Assembly (NCBI GenBank): GCA_946807835.1
Contig: OX327702.1
Location: 16,554,001 to 16,618,000, forward strand
Source: Ailanthus altissimus
Lineage: Eukaryota > Streptophyta > Magnoliopsida > Sapindales > Simaroubaceae
Length of the DNA stretch: 64,000 nt
Direction: 5' to 3'
The position numbers and the translations under genes are program-made. Of this stretch, positions 57,553 to 64,000 are shown one piece after another; the first letter of the stretch is position 1, and each line of letters opens with the position of its first letter. The notes beneath the pieces were generated by a model. The model did not search any database, was not told the origin of the DNA, and saw only the letters and a list, made by a program, of their open reading frames with translations.

Positions 57553-57850
57553 GCCTCTCTGTTATATAACCCTAATGTTCTCATGCTTTAAGTGCACTAA
57601 TAATAATGCTGTCTAATAGGTCTTCAAAACAATGAAATTCATATCCTTTGTCTACCCGTAGCCTGTTTTGATCACTTTGCTGGATTCAAAGCCTATTAAA
57701 CAGTATCAGGAACTTTTGTTTATTACTATTTTTAATTATTATAGTGAGCACTGTCTAATGGATACTATCAAAAATGGATGCCTTACTAGAAATTTCTTAT
57801 CCGAAAGATGCTTCAAATAAGGAAACAATTGAAAGTAGGTTATGGAGGAA
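57553..57850. other. 3' flank of the complex I gene
   Basis: Probable 3' UTR and downstream sequence. A poly(A) signal cannot be fixed with confidence (near-matches AATAATAATG at about 57598 and TATTAAACAG at about 57695). Confidence 0.4.
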
Positions 57851-57851
57851 C

Positions 57852-59268
57852 ATGTTCTTGGTAGTAAATATTTTTGTTTTTATTTAACAAAATAAACGCA
57901 GCAGATGTTAGATCGTCTTGTTCATAATTACATGTATAGAGATAGAAGATTACTTCAATTTTTTGCTTTGGTAAATTTTGAATTGACGGTTGCAATTTTT
58001 TTTTTAATTTTCAATACTCAAACTCAATGCATGTAGACATGTGGGTCATTTCTTGATCATTAAAATCATTATACTCAAATTTGAAAGAAGAGTAGTAATC
58101 AAATTTATTTTTTACGTAAGAATACGTAGAAGAAATTTTTTTTATTATGATTTAAGATTATTGTTTACTACTTCCTACCTCTAATATATATAAGAATCTT
58201 CTTTAAATATTTATAATTAAATTAGAAATAAGAAATTAAAGTTTGATTAGGATTTGAGCTAATAGAAGGACTACAAGACTTATAGATTTTTTAATTTTAA
58301 CTTAAAAGGCTCAGTTTTAGTTTTTTCATGATCTATTAGTTTTTTTAAATTAATTTCGTATTATTTTATTAAAAGTTAAGGGTTGTAATCTAATAATCTA
58401 TATTATTAAGTAAAATTTATTTAATTAATTAATTGACATTGGTCTTTAGACTAATAATAGCTATTTAATTAATCCTTTAATCGATGTCTATAATTAAAAT
58501 TAGGTTATGAAAAAATATTTTGTCTCGTTAATTAATTATTTGTTCTTAAGTCATTAAATATTTTAATGATTACTTTTAATGTCTATATTTATAAATAAAT
58601 TTATAAATAAATATTATTATTCGATAAATAATTTATTGATTAAACTGCGGGTACATATTCAAATGATCAAGTACTATAAATAGCTTAGGTGGATATTATT
58701 TATTAGATTTCATTTTATAAATATATGTTCTTATAACTCATGAAATTATATATTTAAGATATTGAAGTTTTGACTGATTATATAGATTTAACTATGTGAT
58801 AACTCAAAAGATATAATGCATGAATGTAAGTTCATTATTTACTCAAGATTAAGATCAATCAAGTTTATTAAAGATTTTGTGAATTAAAATTTACGACATT
58901 TAGTTAATCAGATTGAAATTTACAATAGCCCTATTCAATGTAATATATGCACTAATTTTTCTATTCGAAGTTTTAACTTCGATAATCAAGGTAAATCATT
59001 TACTATAAAAAATAGAAAAATTACAATTTTACATAATGAAATGTCATTTTTCATTAATGGTTGTGAATATAATTTAATTTATAAAAAATTTGTGATCTAT
59101 ACTTTTTGTATTAACATTATATGCCTAATCAGTAGATCACATATTTTATAAATATAGACTCATCATTGTATGCTTAATTATATGTATGAATAAATTTTTA
59201 TTAATAAAATAAAATATTATTTCATATGCTTTAAGAGTATAAATAACATTATATGTCTAAAAATCTCT
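57852..59268 (-). repeat. Probable 3' LTR of a decayed copia (boundaries approximate)
   Basis: Very AT-rich stretch between the complex I gene and a minus-strand copia pol. On its right, ATCTCTCACTTGCTCTAAAG is the complement of a copia polypurine tract (CAAGTGAGAGAT), which places a 3' LTR to its left. The GCAGCAGATG motif at 57899 resembles the GCAGCGGAA block near the same end of the other copia LTRs here. Terminal TG/CA and TSD are unclear. Confidence 0.5.
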
Positions 59269-60806
59269 CACTTGCTCTAAAGCATGTTGAATTACTATTG
59301 AACTTTTATATTATTTATATAAGTTTCAAAATTCTTTGTTGGCAATAATTTAGGTGAATAGATTCACTAGATTATCTGCTTACGCAATCTTAGATACTAT
59401 GATCTCACTATTTTGCACAAAACTCTCTTACCAAACGATATTTTCTCTCAATGTGTTTTCTTTTCTTGTGATATTCAGTTCCTTAGACTGTGCTATTGCC
59501 TTGCTTTTGTCTTAATAAAGAACAATATGCATCTAAACACTAGGTACCACCTTAAGCTCCATAAGGAACTTCTAGAGCTATATAGCCTCTTTTGCAGCTT
59601 CAGATTTAGCTACATATTCACATTCTATGGTAGAGTCTGCAATACATGATTGATTTGCACTGCTCCAACTTATAACTTCACAACTTAAAGTGAACACATA
59701 CCCTGAGGAAGATCCAGATATACTTATGTTTTTGGAATTCTGAATTTGTATATTTGATAGGTATAAGATTCTCATTAGAATATACAAGCATATAATCTTT
59801 CGTTCTCTGAAGGTACTTGAATATATACTTTTACTGCAGTCTAGTGTTCTAGTCTTGGATTAGATTGATATCTGTTGATCATTCAAACTTCATAACAAAT
59901 ATCTAGTATAGTACATATCATTGCATATATAAGACTTCCTATTGCTAATATATAAGCAATATCTCTTATGCGATCTATCTCTTTAGTTGTCTTAGAAAAT
60001 TGATACTTATATAGATTAATTTCATATCTAAAGAGAAACAATCCTTTTAGGAATTATGCATTGCAAACTTGATTAGAATTTTGTTAATATACTCAGCTTT
60101 GGATAAGTTCAACATTCTTAACTTGAGATCTCTTAATACTTTGATCCCAATGACGTTATTAGCTTCTTCTAGATCATTCGTATAAAAAATGGTTAGGTAA
60201 CCATATTTTATTTGATGATAACACTTCTACATCATTCTCAATTAGTAGTATATCATCTAAAATACAGGATTAGAAAAATCACCAACCGCCTATCTATCTT
60301 CTTATAAACATAAGGCTCATTAGATTTTGATCAAAACCAAATGATTTGATTGCTTGATCAAATTTGATGTTTTGAGATCTAAATGCTTGTTTAAGTCCAT
60401 ATATTTTTGCAATTTACAAACTATATGCTATTGGTCTGTAGCTATAAAACCATCTGGTTGTACTATATAGATACTTTCTTTAAGATTGCATTTAAGAAAG
60501 ACCGTCTTGATATTTATTTGTCAAATTTTATAATAAAGATTTACTGCTATGGATAGAAGAATTCTGATAGACTTAAGCATAGTTACCGGCAAAAAGGTTT
60601 CCTTATAATCGATACTCTTTTTGAGTATACCTTTTTGCCACAAGTTTTACTTTGAAGGTTTCCACCTTTCCATCTACTATTCTCTCTCTTGTAGACCAAT
60701 TTAAACCCTATGAGTTTTATCCTTTTAGGTTTTTCTATAAGTTTCTAGACTTTTTTAGAATCCATCTCTGATTTTATAGCTTTGCGTCAATAGTCTGCAT
60801 CTTTAT

Positions 60807-61110
60807 CAACCATTACTTCATCATAACTAGTAGGATCTAGTTCATGTTCCTTAAAGATTACCTATAAAGGCTCTCTAATTAATATACACTTTGTTAGATG
60901 TCAAATAATCCTCCCACTATAACAAAGTACCAATGGTTGTCGCTTATGCAATTAGCTTTATAAACCATTGCTTTATCATAGTAAGTGAGATTTAGTTCAT
61001 GTTTATTATAAATCGCTTGTAAAGACTCTCTAATTAATATACTTCTAGTTGAATGTCTACTAATTCTCCCATTATGACAAAGTACTGATGATTGGTGTTC
61101 TGCAACTAGT
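60807..61110 (-). repeat. Tandem duplication of about 155 bp in copia linker
   Basis: The segment with TAGTTCATGTTCCTTAAAGA, CTCTCTAATTAATATAC and TCCCACTATAACAAAGTAC is repeated in diverged form 155 bases further on (CTCTCTAATT motif at 60871 and 61026). This lengthens the linker between integrase and RT. Confidence 0.7.
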
Positions 61111-62020
61111 TTTAGTTGGTTATTATGATATGGATTAAGAATTAACTTATTGATTCTCTCAAGCACAACACTAGAGTTCCTAGATAATTCATCAAGAACT
61201 ATCTTACTCTTAGACTTGAAGTTTTTCATATAATCTTTTTCAAGAAAGATTACATTAGTGTTAACTAATACTTTCTTATCTTGAGAACTATAGAAAATAC
61301 TCCTTCTTGTTCCTTTAGGGTAGCCATTAAACAGATAAATTTCTAACTTAAATTCCAACTTGTATGTTTTCTCCTTTAGCACATATGTTGGATAACCTTA
61401 TATATGTATGTGACGTAAACTTAGTTTATGCCCCATTCACATTTCTAGAGGTGTTTTAGGGGCTGACTTATATGGAATTAAGTTAAAGAAGATACATGGC
61501 TATTTCTAAGGCATAACCCAGAATGGGATGGGTAAAATTAAATAACTCATAATTAACCTTACCATTTCAAGAAGAGTTTTATTTCTCATTTTTGCTACAC
61601 CATTTTGCTAGGGTGATCCTAGTGCAGTCAACTACGATAATATCCCATTGTTTGACAAATAAGTCATGAACTCACTATAGAGGTATTCATCATCTCGACC
61701 AGATTGAAGTGCCTTTATGTGTTTTCTTAATTGCCTTTTCATTTTTACCTAAAACTCATTGAATTTATCAAATAACTCAGACTTATGGAAAATTAGATAC
61801 ATAAAATCGAATCTAGAATAATCATCAATAAAAGTGATGAAATATTCATAACTCTTATAGCTTGTGTGCTCATGGGCCTACACACGTTAGAATACACTAA
61901 TTCTAACATTTCAATGGCTTTATTACCTTTAGCATTAAAGGGTATTCTAGTTATTTTACATTCTATACAAGATTCACAAACTGATAATGGTTTAATCTCC
62001 AATGAACTCAAAAGGTCCAT
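60894..62020 (-). pseudogene. Copia integrase and linker remnant
   Basis: The frame 61793-62020 carries the GAG-pre-integrase/integrase start (CESCIECKITRIPFNAKGNK, AIEMLELVYSNVCRPMST), including the CX2C part of the HHCC zinc site. The frame 60894-61382 carries the integrase C-terminal part (LFNGYPKGTRRSIFYSSQDK, VNTNVIFLEKDYM) and the linker to RT. Several stops and frame breaks lie between. Confidence 0.75.
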
Positions 62021-62626
62021 CTTTGACCAGTCTTTAGATTCTATCTAAACTAACATGACCAAGATGTAGATGCTATAGATACATTTGATTAGTAGGAGTC
62101 ACTTTAATTCATTTACGGTGATTAGATTTATTATTTAATTTTGTACCAAGTAGTGAGTTGATCTTAGAAAATTTGCAGTATAAATTATTAACTAATGTAC
62201 TGGAACATATAAATGACTTATTCCTTTTGATTACCACAATTTAGTCAAAATTAACAAAATATACAAAGTTATTCAAATAACTAACTAAAATCAAACTGCG
62301 TTTAAGTTCCAATACTAACAAACAGTCATTTAATACTCAAGTACTAATATGATCAAAATGGAGACAAACTCTCACTACCGTGGTTGCAACAATTACACCA
62401 TTTTTTAGCATAAGACTAATCTCTCATTCATTGAGTGATTTGGTTTCCTGAAACCCTTACAATGAATTGCAAATATGATTAGTGGCTCCAAAATCTATTA
62501 TCCAAGAATCTGTAGAGTTAACCACTAAACATATCTTTATGAAAAGAATATTACTAGATGATGAACTTGTTCTTTTAGCTACTAAAATTTAACTAAAGGA
62601 TAGTTTCTCTTCCAATGCCCTTTAAT

Positions 62627-62780
62627 GCCACATTAAAAACACTTTCATTTGGATCTTACTTCCTTTTTTCGAATTTGCACAAATCTTGAATTAGATGCTT
62701 TCTGCCACATTAAAAACACTTTCATTTGGATCTTACTTCCTTTTTTTGAATTTGCACAAATCTTAAATTAGATGCTTTCT
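62627..62780 (-). repeat. Tandem duplication of 77 bp over the gag zinc-knuckle region
   Basis: 62627-62703 is repeated at 62704-62780 with only a few differences (CTTTTTTCG against CTTTTTTTG, CTTGAATTAG against CTTAAATTAG). Few mismatches mean the duplication is much younger than the decayed element around it. Confidence 0.9.
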
Positions 62781-64000
62781 TTGGTTTGTTCTTATTCTTT
62801 TTACTTCTATTTTCCTTAGAATTGAGACCAAAAGAGGAAGATAGGCTATTATTCAAGTGACTATTGTAAACATCTATTTCATCTTAGGGGTGCAATTTTA
62901 TTAGGTATTGAAGGGCATTTATCAATCAAGATATATTTGTGCTTTCCAGCTGTGAGTACAATATTTAAATTCTTTTTCTAATCAACATAATTATTCTCGG
63001 TTAACTTGTTTTGGTTTAGGATTGATACTAGTGAGCTGAATAAAGACATAATTCTAAAAAATAAATTCATACATGAGCATACATTATTTGATAACATGCG
63101 TAACTTTTGCATGACTGTATAAAATGCATTTATGTAGAACTCTTTAACTACATTATGCATCTGTAATTCAATTTTCATTCAAAATACGCCTCCGTATGGT
63201 GGTCGTATCCATCTTGAATCAGACTAGTACCATACTAATTTATTATTATTATTATCATCTAGATATCTGGTATCAAATAATAATAAACTACTGATTCTTT
63301 AATCCTTAGATTTAATTGACAAAAACTCCGTAAGAATGATATCAATTAACCTAAGTTGAGTGTACAACCATTCTTTTAATCCTTTATATTTTCCAATTAA
63401 AAAAGCTATTATAGGGTAGTCAGTTTCGCATGAGTCTTATATTGGATCTTATCATTTAGGAAAGTCTTATCTAGTAACCAATTCTAATTAATACCCTTCG
63501 CAGGGAGCTCACAAAGTTTGAGGTAAGACATTAATCTACCTTACTATAAGACTAATAATAGAGGGCATGAACTTTATGCCTAAAACCCTTTCTCACTCAA
63601 TATTTTTAATTTTTAGTGTTTTTAATTTTAATACACCAATTAATTTATAAAATGACATTCTACTCATTAATATCTAATTTTAGCTCATAAAATAATTAAT
63701 GAGGCCATGTCAAATAATAAATTAATATAATATTAAAATTATGACAATAATCTTATCATAATCTCATTAGAACATTAATATCACACATGATGATATATTT
63801 TATGCATAGACATGAATGTGGCACTTTTAATCTGTATGACATGTTATTAATCCAACTAATTTACCAGATAAATAAATACCCTTAATTCATAGCTTTTTCT
63901 AAGAAGACAAATATTTAAAACTAAGCTTAAATTCTTCAAAGTCTTCTTCAAAGTCAACTTGGGCTATTCTATAATGTCAATCTTCTCTTACTTGTCTTCT

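Larger units (their letters stand above)
59269..64000 (-). mobile_element. Decayed Angela-like copia internal region
   Basis: Right to left on the minus strand: gag (about 62900-63450), zinc knuckle area (62600-62780, including KGHWKRNYP), protease area, GAG-pre-integrase and integrase (60894-62020), RT (about 59900-60780) with a decayed catalytic block (CILDDILLI near 60250), and RNase H (59578-59787, IECEYVAKSEAAKEAI). The order and wording parallel the copia at 29330-35992, but it is much more diverged. Internal tandem duplications occur at 60810-61110 and 62627-62780. The 5' LTR lies beyond the right edge. Confidence 0.8.

Overview
This is a retrotransposon-dense, AT-rich stretch of a plant nuclear genome, probably a eudicot. 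It has plant-type introns, a plant TFIID subunit and a plant mitochondrial complex I subunit. Many Ty1/copia and Ty3/gypsy long terminal repeat (LTR) elements are inserted into one another. I see no bacterial features, rRNA genes, true tRNA genes or CRISPR arrays.

Layout. 1-5640: minus-strand copia remnants. One has a short LTR at about 2695-2876 and is inserted in an older Angela-like copia remnant whose LTR ends in a large inverted repeat. 5641-10350: a genic island with a probable last exon of an unidentified plus-strand gene (5770-5863) and an intact single-exon TAF8 gene on the minus strand (8658-9779). 10355-26950: old LTRs, solo LTRs with target-site duplications (TSDs), a decayed copia pol, a copia leader with a hairpin array, and a truncated gypsy gag. 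26975-52432: a clean nest. An Angela-like copia on the minus strand (26980-52427, TSD AATTG) contains a Tekay/Del-like solo LTR (31881-34658). It also contains a Tat/Athila-type gypsy on the plus strand (36743-51143, TSD TTTAC), which in turn holds a solo Angela-like LTR (44020-46190, TSD GAAAC). 52433-55650: unclassified DNA and a tandem array of tRNA-like units. 55674-57552: a three-exon complex I subunit gene. 57850-64000: another decayed minus-strand copia.

The main discovery candidate is the gypsy element. Downstream of pol and upstream of its 3' LTR it carries non-retroviral cargo. This comprises a small Cys-rich, basic ORF pair resembling the nucleic-acid-binding (silencing suppressor) proteins of carla-like plant viruses (46559-47106). 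It also includes an intronless LONELY GUY (LOG) type cytokinin-activating phosphoribohydrolase (47449-48118) with its own CCAAT/TATA promoter-like sequence. The LOG frame is broken only by one extra A in a seven-A run. The two LTRs are very similar, so the insertion is young, although pol has collected stop codons, mostly of C-to-T type.

A second theme is short structured repeats in the untranslated leaders and LTRs of different families. These are GGAAGGC/GCCTCC hairpin arrays in both a copia and the gypsy leader, CACACTGTAGCGATC repeats in Angela-like leaders, and GC-rich GCGCYGCGGCGC-type islands in several unrelated LTRs or leaders. Boundaries, TSDs and motif positions were read directly from the sequence. 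Family names rest on recalled motif patterns and were not searched.
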